NCBI GenBank assembly: GCA_030704615.1
Contig: CM060732.1
Span: 70,847,053 to 70,911,052 of the forward strand
Source of the DNA: Takakia lepidozioides
Lineage: Eukaryota; Streptophyta; Takakiopsida; Takakiales; Takakiaceae
Direction of reading: 5' to 3'
DNA: 64,000 bases
Each line of letters begins with the position of its first letter. The stretch's first letter is position 1. A program made the translations under genes and the position numbers. This document shows positions 32,700 through 45,500 of this stretch, one piece after another. The notes below the pieces were generated by a model. That model saw only the letters and a program-made list of their open reading frames with translations. It searched no databases and had not been told where the DNA came from.

Positions 32700-35600
32700 A
32701 GTCTTCGGAGATGAATCAATGCTCCGATGGAATCAGGCAAGCTCCCCAAGTTGGTACAAGATTCTAGGTCCAACTCTATGAGCTCTTTCACTAGTCCCAA
32801 TGAGTCAGAAAATGTTTGTATAAATTGGAGTAACCCTCAAGGTAAATGAGTCTTAACACTTCAAGATTACCAATGGACTCTGGTAGGGCTTTGAGTGATG
32901 TACAATTCTTGAGCCACAGTTGTTTGAGATGAATCAATGTTCCGATGGAATCAGACAACCTCTCCAAGCTGGTACAAGACTCTAGGTCCAACGTTTTGAG
33001 CTCCTTCAATAGACCCAAGCAGTCAGGCAAGGCTTGTATATTGGAACAACCCTTAAGGTTGAGGACTTTTAACTTTGTAAGATTACCAATGGAGTCTGGC
33101 AGGCCTTTGAGGGCTGTACAATTCATGAGCCACAGTTTTTGGAGATGAATCAATGTTTCGATGGCTTCAGGCAAGCTCTCCAAGCTGGTGCAAGAAGAGA
33201 TATCCAAGTTTTTGAGCTCTTTCAATAGCCCTAAACACTCAGGAAAGGCTTGGATATTGGAGCAACCCTCAAGGTAAATGAATCTTAACTTTGCAAAATC
33301 ACCAATGGAGTCTGGCAGGCCTTTGAGTGTTGTACAATTCTTGAGCCACATATTTTGGAGATGAATCAATGTCCGATGGAATCCGACAACCTCTCCAAGC
33401 TGGTACAAGACTCTAGGCCCAACATTTTGAGCTCCTTCAATAGCCCCAAGTAGTCAGGCAAGGCTTGTATGTTGGAACAACCCTCAAGGTTGAGGACTTT
33501 TAATTTTGCAAGATTACCAATGGAGTCTGGTAGGCCTTTGAGTGCTATACAATTTTGGAGCCACAATTTTTGGAGATGAATCAATGCTCTGATGAAATCA
33601 GGCAAGCTCTCCAAGCTCGTACAAGAAAAGAGGTCCAACTCTTTGAGCTCTTTCAACAGCCCCAAACAATCAGGCCCGACTTGTATGTTGGAACAACCCT
33701 CAAAGTTGAGGACTTTTAATTTTGCAAGATTACCAATGGAGTCTGGTAGGCCTTTAAGTGCTATACAATTCTCGAGCCACAATTTTTGGAGATAAATCAA
33801 TGCTCCAAAGGAATCAGGCAACCTCGCCAAGCTCCTACAAGAAGAGAGGTCCAACTCTTCGAGCTTTTTCAACAGCCCAAACAATCAGGCACGACTTGTA
33901 TGTTGGAACAACCCTCAAGGTTGAAGAATTTTAATTTTGCAAGATTACCAATGGACTCTGGTAGGCCTTTGAGTGCTATACAATTCTGGAGCCACAATTT
34001 TTGGAGCTGAATCAATGTTCCGATGGATTCAGGCAAGCTCTCCAAGCTGGTGCATGATGAGAGGTCCAACACTTCGAGCTCTTTCAACAGCCCCAAACAA
34101 TCGGGAACGACTTGTATGTTGGAACAACCTTGAAGATAAAGGATTTTCAACAATGCAAGATTACCAATGGAGTCTGGCAAGCCTTTGAGTGTTGTACAAT
34201 TCATGAGCCGCAGTTGTTGGAGATGAATCAATGTTCCGATGGATTCAGGCAAGCTCTCCAAGCTGGTGCATGATGAGAGGTCCAACACTTCGAGCTCTTT
34301 CAACAGCCCCAAACAATCAGGCATGACTTGTATGTTGGAACAACCCCGAAGATGGAGGATTTTCAACAATGCAAGATTACCAATGGAGTCTGGCAGGCCT
34401 TTGAGTGTTGTACAATCCATGAGCCGCAGTTGTTGGAGATGAATCAATGTTCCGATGGATTCAGGCAAGCTCTCCAAGCTGGTGCATGATGAGAGGTCCA
34501 ACATTTCGAGCTCTTTCAACAGCCCCAAACAATCAGGAACGACTTGTATGTTGGAACAACCCTCAAGGTTGAGGACTTTCAACAATGCAAGATTACCAAT
34601 GGAGTCTGGCAGGCCTTTGAGTGTTGTACAATTATTGAGCCACAGTTGTTGGAGATGAATCAATGTTCCGATGGATTCAGGCAAGCTCTCCAAGCTGGTG
34701 CACGATGAGAGGTCCAACACTTTGAGCTCTTTCAACAGCCCCAAACAATCAGGCACGACTTGTATGTTGGAACAACCCTCAAGGTTGAGGACTTTCAACA
34801 ATGCAAGATTACCAATGGAGTCTGGCAGGCCTTTGAGTGTTGTACAATTATTGAGCCACAGTTGTTGGAGATGAATCAATGTTCCGATGGATTCAGGCAA
34901 GCTCTCCAAGCTGGTGCACGATGAGAGGTCCAACACTTCGAGCTCTTTCAACAGCCCCAAACAATCAGGCACGACTTGTATGTTGGAACAACCCTCAAGG
35001 AGTACCAATGGAGTCTGGCAGGCCTTTGAGTGTTGTACAATTATTGAGCCAAAGTTGTTGGAGATGAATCAATGTTCCGATGGATTCAGGCAAGCTCTCC
35101 AAGCTGGTGCACGATGAGAGGTCCAACACTTCGAGCTCTTTCAACAGCCCCAAACAATCAGGCACGACTTGTATGTTGGAACAACCCTCAAGGAGGAGGA
35201 CTTTCAACAATGCAAGATTACCAATGGAGTCTGGCAGGCCTTTGAGTGTTGTACAATTATTGAGCCACAGTTGTTGGAGATGAATCAATGTTCCGATGGA
35301 TTCAGGCAAGCTCTCCAAGCTGGTGCATGATGAGAGGTCCAACACTTTGAGCTCTTTCAACAGCCCCAAACAATCAGGAACGACTTGTATGTTGGAACAA
35401 CCCCGAAGATGGAGGATTTTCAACAATGCAAGATTACCAATGGAGTCTGGCAGGCCTTTGAGTGTTATATAATTCGAGAGCCGCAGTTGTTGGAGATGAA
35501 TCAATGCTCCGATGGATTCAGGCAAGCTCTCCAAGCTGGGGCATAATGAGAGGTCCAACACTTCGAGCTCTTTCAACAGCCCCAAACAATCAGGCACGAC

Positions 35601-37220
35601 TTTGTATGTTGGAACAACCCTGAAGAAAGAGGATTTTCAACAATGCAAGATTACCAATGGAGTCTGGCAGGCCTTTGAGTGTTGTACAATTATTGAGCCA
35701 CAGTTGTTGGAGATGAATCAATGTTCCGATGGATTCAGGCAAATCCTCCAAGCTGGTGCATGATGAGAGGTCCAACACTTCGAGCTCTTTCAACAGCCCC
35801 AAACAATCAGGAACGACTTGTATGTTGGAACAACCTTGAAGATAAAGGATTTTCAACAATGCAAGATTACCAATGGAGTCTGGCAAGCCTTTGAGTGTTG
35901 TACAATTCTCGAGCCGCAGTTGTTGGAGATGAATCAATGTTCCGATGGATTCAGGCAAGCTCTCCAAGCTGGTGCATGATGAGAGGTCCAACACTTCGAG
36001 CTCTTTCAACAGCCCCAAACAATCAGGCACGACTTGTATGTTGGAACAACCCCGAAGATGGAGGATTTTTAACAATGGAAGATTACCAATGGAGTCTGGC
36101 AGGCCTTTGAGTGTTGTACAATCCATGAGCCGCAGTTGTTGGAGATGAATCAATGTTCCGATGGATTCAGGCAAGCTCTCCAAGCTGGTGCATGATGAGA
36201 GGTCCGACATTTCGAGCTCTTTCAACAGCCCCAAACAATCAGGAACGACTTGTATGTTGGAACAACCCCGAAGATGGAGGATTTTCAGCAATGCAAGATT
36301 ACCAATGGAGTCTGGCAAGCCTTTGAGTGTTGTACAATTATTGAGTTGCAGTTGTTCGAGCTGAATCAATGCTCCAATGGATTCAGGCAAGCTCTCCAAG
36401 CTGGTGCATGATGAGAGGTCCAACTCTTCGAGCTCTTTCAACAACCCCAAACAATCAGGCACGACTTGTATGTTGGAACAACCTTGAAGATGGAGGATTT
36501 TCAGCAATGCAAGATTACCAATGGAGTCTGGCAGGCCTTTGAGTGTTGTACAATTAATGAGCCGCAGTTGTTGGAGATTAAACAATGTTCCGATGGATTC
36601 AGGCAAGCTCTCCAAGCTGGTGCATGATGAGAGGTCCAACACTTCGAGCTCTTTCAACAGCCCCAAACAATCAGGCACGACTTTGTATGTTGGAACAACC
36701 CTCAAGGTGGAGGATTTTTAACAATGGAAGATTACCAATTGAGTCTGGCAGGCCTTTGAGTGTTGTACAATTACTGAGCCCCAATTTTTGGAACTGAATC
36801 AATGCTCCGATGGATTCAGGCAAGCTCTCCAAGCTGCTGCATGATGAAAGGTCCAACTCTTCGAGCTCTTTCAACAGCCCCAAGCAATCAGGCACGACTT
36901 GTATGTTGGAACAACCCCGAAGATGGAGGATTTTCAACAATGCAAGATTACCAATGGAGTCTGGCAGACCTTTGAGTGTTGTACAATTAATGAGCCGCAG
37001 TTGTTGGAGCTGAATCAATGTTCCGATGGATTCAGGCAAGCTCTCCAAGCTGGTGCATGATGAGAGGTCCAACACTTCGAGCTCTTTCAACAGCCCCAAA
37101 CAATCAGGCACGACTTGTATGTTGGAACAACCCTCAAGGTGGAGGATTTTTAACAATGCAAGATCACCCATGGAGTCTGGCAGGCCTTTGAGTGTTATAC
37201 AATGCTTGATAATCATTTTT
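32700..37220 (-). repeat. Tandem 216-bp repeat coding for 3 LRRs per unit, about 20 units
   Basis: The marker ATGAATCAATG (plus strand) recurs about every 216 bases from 32709 to 37010, roughly 20 times. Each unit codes 72 residues, which are three 24-residue LRRs of the kinds LESLPESIG, LKGLPDSIG and IQVVPDCLG. Units from about 34.2 to 37.0 kb are nearly identical, while those from 32.7 to 34.0 kb (C-terminal) are diverged. One unit, at 35.0 kb, is 23 bases short. Confidence 0.95.
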
Positions 37221-37829
37221 TGAAGCATCGTTAGCTCTCCAATCGAATGCGGAAGCATTTTAAGTCTCCAACACCTAAATAATTCTATCTCCTCCAATTT
37301 TTTCATATGAGCCAAAGTGTGTGTTGGACCCTTCAAGACAATATCACCAAAATTTATTACTATCCGCACTTAATTTTACTCAAAATAATAGATATTGATC
37401 CCAGCTCATTTTTTACAACACAACATTTCAAAGAATCATACAATCTAAAGTCTACATTTAATGTAATATATAATATTCAATTTCAGTAACATGTACCTGA
37501 TTATTATGATCTTCCTCCCACAACTTTTGGATGGTACTGTCTTGCACATAAAGCACGCGCAAATTGTTCGCAAAAGAAAGCCCATGAGGCAAGTAGTCGG
37601 ATCGCAAATCACAGATGCGAAACCATGTCAAACTCTTTGGAAAAGTAATGGAAGATTCCCATGTTTTCACATGTAAGAAAAGTATTCTTAGCTTTTTCAT
37701 GGTCTGAAAGCTCTCCATAGCCAATCTTTTGGAATCTCTGTCCACATTCTCCAAATTTAGTGAAAGCACTTGGACTTTGGATTTGATCTGGACAACACCA
37801 CAACATACATTCTTGTATTCAACAGATAA

Positions 37830-38085
37830 TAACATTCATGACATCTTCAAATAGAAATTCCAATCATATGGCATCTATGAAAAGAATTGAACGTGCATTA
37901 CATTTTGTGTTTCTCTTGTACAATGAATGTCCATTGTTGATTTACAGTCAAGCCTTGAAGTTGTGCAGCTCTCAAAATGAGTTAACACTTGGAACATTCA
38001 GTTCGCTCCCTCTTCACCCATCAATCAAATATTTGAGTCTTGACTTGCATCGTACAAACTTTAACAACAATGGAATAGACAGTTC
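37830..38085. other. Intron of the TIR-NB-LRR gene
   Basis: Non-coding on the minus strand between the NB-ARC donor (GAG, then GTGATT, at 38103) and the linker exon acceptor. Confidence 0.6.
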
Positions 38086-39209
38086 GATTTTTATGAAATC
38101 ACCTCATTTTCAGTCAGGTCTGTTGCTTCATCTTGGGGTACCCAAAAGCCACTCCACTCCTCAAGCAAACCATGCCTTGTCATCACAATGTGTCGACCCA
38201 TGTCTCGTATATGATCATGCATCAAGAATCTGCGTTCATGGTCCAACTTCACCAATGCCTTATCAATGAGATTTCGAAGTCCAATCTCTACAGACCACCC
38301 AGATCCTTTCCAGGCTCGTTTAGCCATCTCACTTGATTCCCCAAGGAGCACGCAAGCAATGTCAAGGAACATTTTTTTATGATCTTCCTCGAGAGCATCA
38401 AAGCTTATTCGCAAGATCTCATACAGTTTTTTGTTCTCTGGGAGATAAGATTGTTTCTTCAACTTCTCAAGGACTTCTTCCCAAATGCCTCTGTTCTCCT
38501 CTCCACTCAATGATGTGCCAATTATCTCCAAAATTAACGGAAGCCCACCACAAGCTTTCACAACATCATTTGCAAGCTTTTCAAAATGTTCTTTTGGGTT
38601 CGAATTCGAAAAGGCATGCAAATTGAACAACTTCTTCGAATCTTCCTCACAAAGACCCTCGACATTGTACATACCACCAAGTTTTAACATCAATCGCGTG
38701 TCACGTGATGTCATCACACAACAACTCCCATCTCCTAGTTCTCCAAACATCTCTGCATCGAACAATAGAGCATCCATTTGAGACTGATGATCAACGTCAT
38801 CCAACACAATCAAAACCTTCTTCCCGCGTAGACGCGCCTTCAATATTTCTTTTCCTGAAGATTCGCAATTCATCCTAAAATCTGTATTTTTGCATATGTC
38901 ATCGTGCAATTGCTTTTGCATGTTGGTGACCCCATCAGGCTGCTTAGCTCTCTCCTTGATGTCCGCCACAAAACTAGCCGCCTCAAAACCCTTAAAAATA
39001 CTGTTGTATATTTCTTTTGCTAATGTCGTCTTGCCCACTCCACCTGTGCCCCATATGCCAAATGTCATAACTCGTGGACCAAGCTGCAGACTTTGGATTA
39101 CAATTTTTGCTCTTTCCTTAAGCCCGACAGGGTGTTTGGCAGTTTCAAATGGTAATATGTTACTTCTTCAACTTTCTTCACGACTTTCTTCACCACACTC
39201 GCTTCAGAC

Positions 39210-40250
39210 CTGCACATCAAGGGTATCGATAAGGCTACATAAGGCAGTGCCCCATAAGCATCTCATCAAGAATTGCTTCTAAGAATCAGTAATTTTCAAT
39301 CAGTTATCCAAAGTCAAAAGCAAGCTTCCAAGGAGCTCCAACATCTACACCACAATCAGCACCACACTTTGTGATCTAAGAGTGCAACAAACAACTTTTT
39401 ATGCAAAGCTCATAGTGCCAAGGGGCTTTGCCATTAAAAGTGATGTTGATCCACTAAAAGATCTCGTCAGAAAACAAACAATTACAACTATCATGAAATT
39501 TATATGAAATATCCTAAATCATATAATTAAAGTCCCACTTCTACATTTGCAATGCACTATTCTTTCCTAGGAGATAAAAAGAATGAGGAAATAGAGAGTG
39601 GGCTGTAATATTTTTTCGAATATGGAGATATATCCATACTTATAGTTAAAGGTAGCGAAATAAGAAGCATTGGGCAGATCTGATCTAAGGTTATTAGAGG
39701 AATTTTCAGATGAGCAAACAAAAAACAATTAGAGAAACAGCAACAAAAAAGTAATAGAAAAAGAAAAAGAAAAGAAAAAAAGAAGCATGTATAAAAGACG
39801 CCGCCCATAACAAAACAATGAACAAGGATTCATATGAACCCTGAACTAAGAATTGTAGCATATAGACTTGGTGACTGCCTCTCACACATCCATGGACCAA
39901 GCAAAAAATGAAGCCGTATGGAAGTATCAGGCCACCATCATTTTCTCTCCAAGAGAAAGTAAGTGCAATGACCTGATGGTACAAGAACGCATGACAAATC
40001 CTTAAAACCGACAAGAGAAGAAAACGATATCCCCATGCAGCCCCTCGTTGTTGACAAAGGCCTCCACAACTTCAAGGGTAGAGTCATAAAAGGAAGACAG
40101 CAAGGTAGGAGCAATTGGGAAATGAATGCTTACAAAAGTCAAAATTATGAAAGAGACGTGTTCTCAGGAGTGGGAGGGAGGTGGGAAATCAAGTAAATCA
40201 TCATCATGCCAAATATACAGGAGTAAGCAAGCAAACTTTGCACACCCTAC
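39210..40250. other. Intron between TIR and NB-ARC exons
   Basis: 1041 bases with donor GTAGGG at 40250 and acceptor AG at 39211-39210. It contains an A-rich tract near 39715-39785 and no coding signal. Confidence 0.75.
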
Positions 40251-41804
40251 CCATCTGCAAGTTCCACTCGCATGCGATGTGATGCTTGAGTGAGTGCTTC
40301 CTTCCACTTTGTCACTTCTTCATCAGTGTGCCGCTGTCTTAGTTTCTCATTATCTGGCCTACGTACATCGCTGGGTGTCACATCATAGAAGATGGGCAAG
40401 ATGATGACATTGTCACAGCTTTTCAACATGAGGCATAGCTCATCCAGGCACCACTTGGACTCCGTATAACCCTTACTGAACACCGGTATGCAGATACGAG
40501 CACTGTGGATAGCATGATCGATGGACTCCCATGGACTCTCTCCCAAACCAATATCTTTGGCATCGAGGAACGGTTTAAACCCAGCAGTGTGCAGCGCCTC
40601 ATACAAGTGGCCCACGAAAGTCTTCTTTACGTCCGGCCCTCTATGACTGATAAACACATCATACCAGTCCACGGGACCTGCACATAGAAGAACAGAACCT
40701 TTTCCTGCACAAAGTGAATGCCTAAGAGGATGAGGTTGACTTGCAAAAGGGTCAGTTTAATCTGACCTTAACTCAAGGGGATTTTCCAGCAGCCATGACA
40801 AGAAAACAATGCCCAAGTAAATGCCCATGCCTGAGCATACAAACCAAAAAATGGTGAGGCTCCTGGGGCTGAGCGAAAAGGTATTTACCAAGCCACCAGT
40901 TCCCTCACCCCTGACTCTCTTTCTATCTTTCATACCTCAGATTCGTACCAATTGTGACACTATTTAGGTGTGTGACTCTTAGTGCACATCACCTACGGAC
41001 TCACATGTACCGATCAACACCAGTATTGTAATACCAGTGTTAGACCTTCAAGCTGGCGTCCTTGGACTTCTAAAACAGATTAAACTTTTCTCATCTCCAG
41101 CAGGTAACTCCCACTTTCAGTCGTGCACCCAGCTTACTCACCTACGTCGTTTCTTCCAGTTCTCTTGCATTCCCATGTCATCATGTTTACCACGGATAGT
41201 TCCTAAACTTAACACCAGAACAGTGCTTCTTCATTCAGATCGGGTCTGGTGCGAACTACTCCCCATACTCCAAACAAGTTGGCGCAAGGTGAGAAGGACT
41301 TATGCTCATCAAGTCCCGCCAAATTTCCACCACTTTTGGGAGGTGCGGAATGTTCACAAAAGAAGCTCGCGGCGGTGGGCTATCGTCTGATAACTCCTAC
41401 TAATTGTCAATCCCACCCAAGGAAGCCGGCGGAGTAGCTCTCTCAATGGAGGAAAGAAAGCTGACAGCGTTACCTCTGGGGGTTCGGTTGCCGCGGTTGA
41501 TATCCACTGAGTCATCCTCGGCAGCCCGTTCATGTGGATCCTGAGAGCTGGAAGCAAGCGTGGACCTTTGAGCAGATGCAGCGCTGATATCCACTGAGTC
41601 ATCCTCGGATCCACTGGATTTCGACCAGAGGAGACGATGCAGGGCGTCCATGGCAGCGAGCACGCAAGAAGAAGCAAGTAGCACTGAAGACACAGGATCG
41701 CAGTGAGGATCAGAAGGACCCAACACGTGCCTCGCTCCCTATCTCTTCCCAGTGTTCATCCAGAAATATGGATGAACAATCCGCTCATGGATGTTCGTTG
41801 ACCT

Positions 41805-42005
41805 TCCCGTTAAACATAAAGCACTTGCCCAGTGGTTGGGTGTTTGTGCGTGTCATAACCTGGGTGATACCGGGTTCAATCCTTCAACATGTGCCTTCAT
41901 ACCGTCCATTGGGCCCTCGATGGGCCTGTGTGTTGAGAAGTAGGATTAGTAAATTCACTGGACGTTAAGGAAACTTTATCTTTATCTTTATCTTTATTCT
42001 TGTTA
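41805..42005 (+). mobile_element. tRNA-derived SINE with CTTTATC tail
   Basis: An A box (TTGCCCAGTGGTTGGG, 41825-41840) and a B box (GGGTTCAATCC, 41872-41882) lie at tRNA-like spacing. The element continues through a unique body and ends in a simple (CTTTATC)n tail near 41975-42000. It sits just upstream of the TIR-NB-LRR start on the opposite strand. Terminal duplications were not resolved. Confidence 0.7.
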
Positions 42006-42424
42006 TTATCTGCTCCCCAAGAGTAGATTGGCTCGCTTGGGGGCACTGCCAGACTTTCTTCTTTTCAACAAAAGCTGGAAGAACACTCAAAAAAAGCTAG
42101 TAGTGACTAGAGAATGAAAAGAAGTGCCTGGTCGAAAAGATTCGGAAGGTGGAAGGAAATCTTTCACGTGCTTTATGCAAGGGAAGCGAAAATCGAGGAA
42201 TGCCCCACACCATGGGCCTGGAGTGGTGCAATCAAGTCGCCCGAGCTCTCCTCACATAAATTACATATCCACAATCGTGGGTATCTGAACATGCTCTCTC
42301 TTGGTCTTTTTCCATGTCCAAAGTACTATGATAGTGCACTACTGCTCAATTGACTCATTGCACCGAATCTTTTGTTGTTGTGTACATGAATCCATCGAAT
42401 TGTATATATATTTACATTTGACGC

Positions 42425-42590
42425 CCCTCGAAGGAAGCGCAAATTATGGTGTCTCTTTCACCCCAAAGGGTTAATGCCTTCCGCCACGAAGGTGGACACC
42501 TTTGTGACACAAATGGGTGCATTGAACCCACAACCACTTCCGAGGTGGTGTGTGTCCATTACCATTGGGCTACAACTTGAATCCATCAAA
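42425..42590 (-). mobile_element. tRNA-derived SINE, minus strand
   Basis: On the minus strand an A box (TAGCCCAATGGTAATGG, 42572-42556) is followed by a B box (GGGTTCAATGC, 42529-42519), then a body with ACAAAGGTGTCCACCTTCGTGG, a small internal hairpin. This is the pol III promoter layout of plant SINEs. Confidence 0.65.
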
Positions 42591-42599
42591 CAACCTTCA

Positions 42600-45500
42600 A
42601 AGAGGTGGAAAAAGAATAGACGGTAGAATGTCATGTCTGCACAACAGAGCTGGAAAAAGTGGAAGGCAGGACAAGAGGAAAGGTGGGGCCCAACCGTCCC
42701 CCAATGCTCACTTCAGAAGTGAGATTTTTTTTAGGCTGTTCTGATTTCCTGTACAATAGAAAATCATCAGTTTGTTTCAAAATGTTCACTGCACCATGAA
42801 ACAAAGAAAGAAAGAAATTCTACACTATCAATGGGAAGCTAAGAAAGTTTATGGGACGAAGGAAGTTGGATACAAGGACAGTGGGGCCCACTACAAGCAG
42901 CCCAAAAACTACATTGGAACTTCAAGAAATTCTTTAAGGTAGAGGCATCTTCTGATCCTTGCAAAGAAACACATCTGTGTCAGATTGGCTATCGCTACAT
43001 AGGCAGTAGTAGTGGGACAATGAGTAAAGAAATGCTCAGTCTCCATCTCCAGAAGCCAGGCAGAGTTGTCTAGCATGTTGTACCTATCCCATCTCCTAGT
43101 CTCTATCCTCACACTTTGTAAGCCCACATTAGGAGATGGAGAGAGAGGCACAATCCAATACTTAGGCTGTAAGATCCTGTCCTCGGGAGAAGAAGGAAGG
43201 CGAATCGATAGAGCTGCAGTTATGCGTTAAGTGGAGTCAGGAATTTCTCAGTTATCTCCCCCTGACATAGAGTTCAAACTCATGTCTAATGAGTCACAGG
43301 GGGGGAGCCCTCTTTGATCTCAACTCCCCTCCACCAGGTACAAACTTCTCAGCTCCAGGGTAATGGCGCCTCTTTGCTCTCAAGTTCCGCCCACAAACTC
43401 CTCCATTACCATCTCCACCATTTGCACTTCTGGTTTGAATGCATGAGGTACCTTCATATACATATCTTTTGATGTTATCAGCTCAAGAGCTATATCTCAT
43501 TATTAATGAGTCTACAAAATAATGGGACCTTAAACCCTCATCCATACCGAGAAATGGAGGTATGACTTGTACATTACAAAATAACCCGGTTTCAGAGCAG
43601 GATATATTTATAACACAAAGAAAGGACCTCTGGTCAGACTCTCTATACCATACATACATATATATTCTTCGCTACCATCTAAAGAAAGAGGTTAGAGGAA
43701 GTCACACGCTAACCCAACTTATGATCATTGCATAATGGTCTTTGAAAATTGAAGAGAACACATAGAAACCATATCCAATGCCTTGGAAGCACTTGACAAT
43801 GGCTTCAAACATAATGTACCAAAGATGTCTAGCAAAGCAGGACAAGCACTATGTGGGGGCTTGGATGGAAGGTGAAGCTGTTGACACCTCCATGTTGCAT
43901 GGATGTGCCACGGGCTTTGTTGTGTATTTGTGTGCATTGGTGCAAAAGAGAGTACGTAAGTACCCCACCAGCAGGAAGCAGAAATAAGCATGGATAAATG
44001 CAAGCACAATTCTGCAAAGGAAGTTATGCTTGAGGGAGTAGAAGCTGCAGGACTACCTGAAGGACAGCTTGCTGAACTTTCTGAGTCTGGCCTTTTGATG
44101 CCTTACCTGCCACAGTGCATATAAAGGCCACATGTCAAAAAGATTGATTAACTGTTGCAGCTGTGATCTCACCATGAAGGAAGCTGAATTACATGGGTCA
44201 CTTATATTCTGCGAGGTACCGTTGAATCAAGAGACACACAAGATCTGCCCTCCATGAGGTCCTCAATATCTTCCTTGGTGCAGTCATTGCACCTCCCATC
44301 TTACAATGCTTTAGATAGAGTTATAAGCAACTAGAAAGAGCACATGTTCGCTGAGACATATCCCATCTCTATGAGAACTATAATGGTGTTGAAGGGCAGC
44401 ATAGGAAAGAAAGCAGTGGAACCTGATGCACATTATCAGTTTGGGTGACACAAATCCCAGGTGAGCTCGAAACAAAATTGTTTGAAGCAAATAGGAAATC
44501 AGTTTCATTAAAAATACAGGTGGAATTCACAAAAAGAAATAATCAAAGGTTTACAGGCTGACCATTGCCCTAAACAGTTGAGAATTGCAAACAATCCTTA
44601 CTTACCAGAGCTCTGCCCAATAAACTCCATTGCTTTGACAACATCTCCAACTCTGTTGAGAGCTTCCATAATGTCTCTGCAATTAGGGATCACACACTAG
44701 TTGATGATAGATTAAAAATTACTTGACACGTTCCCTGAAATTGGTGAAGATAATCACTTGTGTCTAGCTAGATCATGTCGACCTGTCCCCATAAAAAACC
44801 AGCACCAATCTCAGGAAAACCTTTGATGCTCAGGTAAGATTCAACAAAGCATTCACCCTCCTCCGCCAAAGTTTTGCTGTAGGTTAGGTTGCCACAGTGA
44901 ACATAAAATGCTTGGATCATATCTCCCTTGTGCTGCAAGGCCATTTGCTGTGGGTGAGGACTCTTGAGCACCTTACAAAGTAACTATTGGTAGTTGAAAG
45001 GCATCAAGACAGCCTTGATAGAGCATAGCAGAATGCCAAAGCCTATTTAGGGTTTATTATTACATACTTCAACTGGGCAACAAAAACAAACGGATTGCCA
45101 TCCAAATCCATGGTCAGTAGATGTACTAGAGAATGGAGAGGGGTTTAGCTGAAATAAGAGAGTATAATTTCCTCCATCTTTAGTAGTTTGGAGTTGGAGA
45201 CACCATGGCCAACACCCTGCTGCATCAGGCTCCTTACATACTGCAGCTTAGCATTCTTTGCCAGCTGCTATACAAAAAATGGTTGAAATGAGTTGGAGCT
45301 TCTCGAGTCCCAGATCCAGGCTGCTTCATCATCTATATATGCTCTCATCTGATTATCCGCAGGGTACAGAAATCTTTTCACGGTAAAAGTAGACAAGCGT
45401 GAGCTTTGTGGCCTCCTCATTCATTGGGATTTGGGTGGGAGTCTCGACTGAGATGTTTTGTGGTGCATAATCTTGCAGAAAGCAGCCGGAAGGACGGAAA

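Larger units (their letters stand above)
32530..41651 (-). pseudogene. TIR-NB-LRR immune-receptor type gene with giant LRR array, frameshifted and 3' truncated
   Basis: TNL proteins are intracellular immune receptors; the TIR domain makes nucleotide signals and the NB-ARC acts as a switch. Exon 1 (41651-41474) is a short Ser/Asp-rich leader. Exon 2 (40677-40251) is the TIR domain (YDVFISHRGPDVKKTFVGHL, SKWCLDELCLML). Exon 3 (39209-38103) is the NB-ARC domain: P-loop GTGGVGKTTLAK, kinase-2 VLIVLDDVD, GLPL, MHD-like MHDHIRDM. Exon 4 (about 37787 or 37811 to 37497) is the linker. A last exon from about 37350 codes LRRs. Phases of the first junctions match. One base is missing near 39155, and at least six frame breaks hit the LRRs (about 36682, 35602, 34998 with 23 bases lost, 33872, 33373, 32822). 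A CACTA end then replaces the 3' end. Pseudogene is the likeliest state. Confidence 0.9.

Noticed and set aside
34239-37223. Repeated 67-codon plus-strand ORFs (MDSGKLSKLVHDERSN..)
   Set aside because: These are antisense shadows of the 216-bp LRR repeat; they recur because the coding strand is repetitive.
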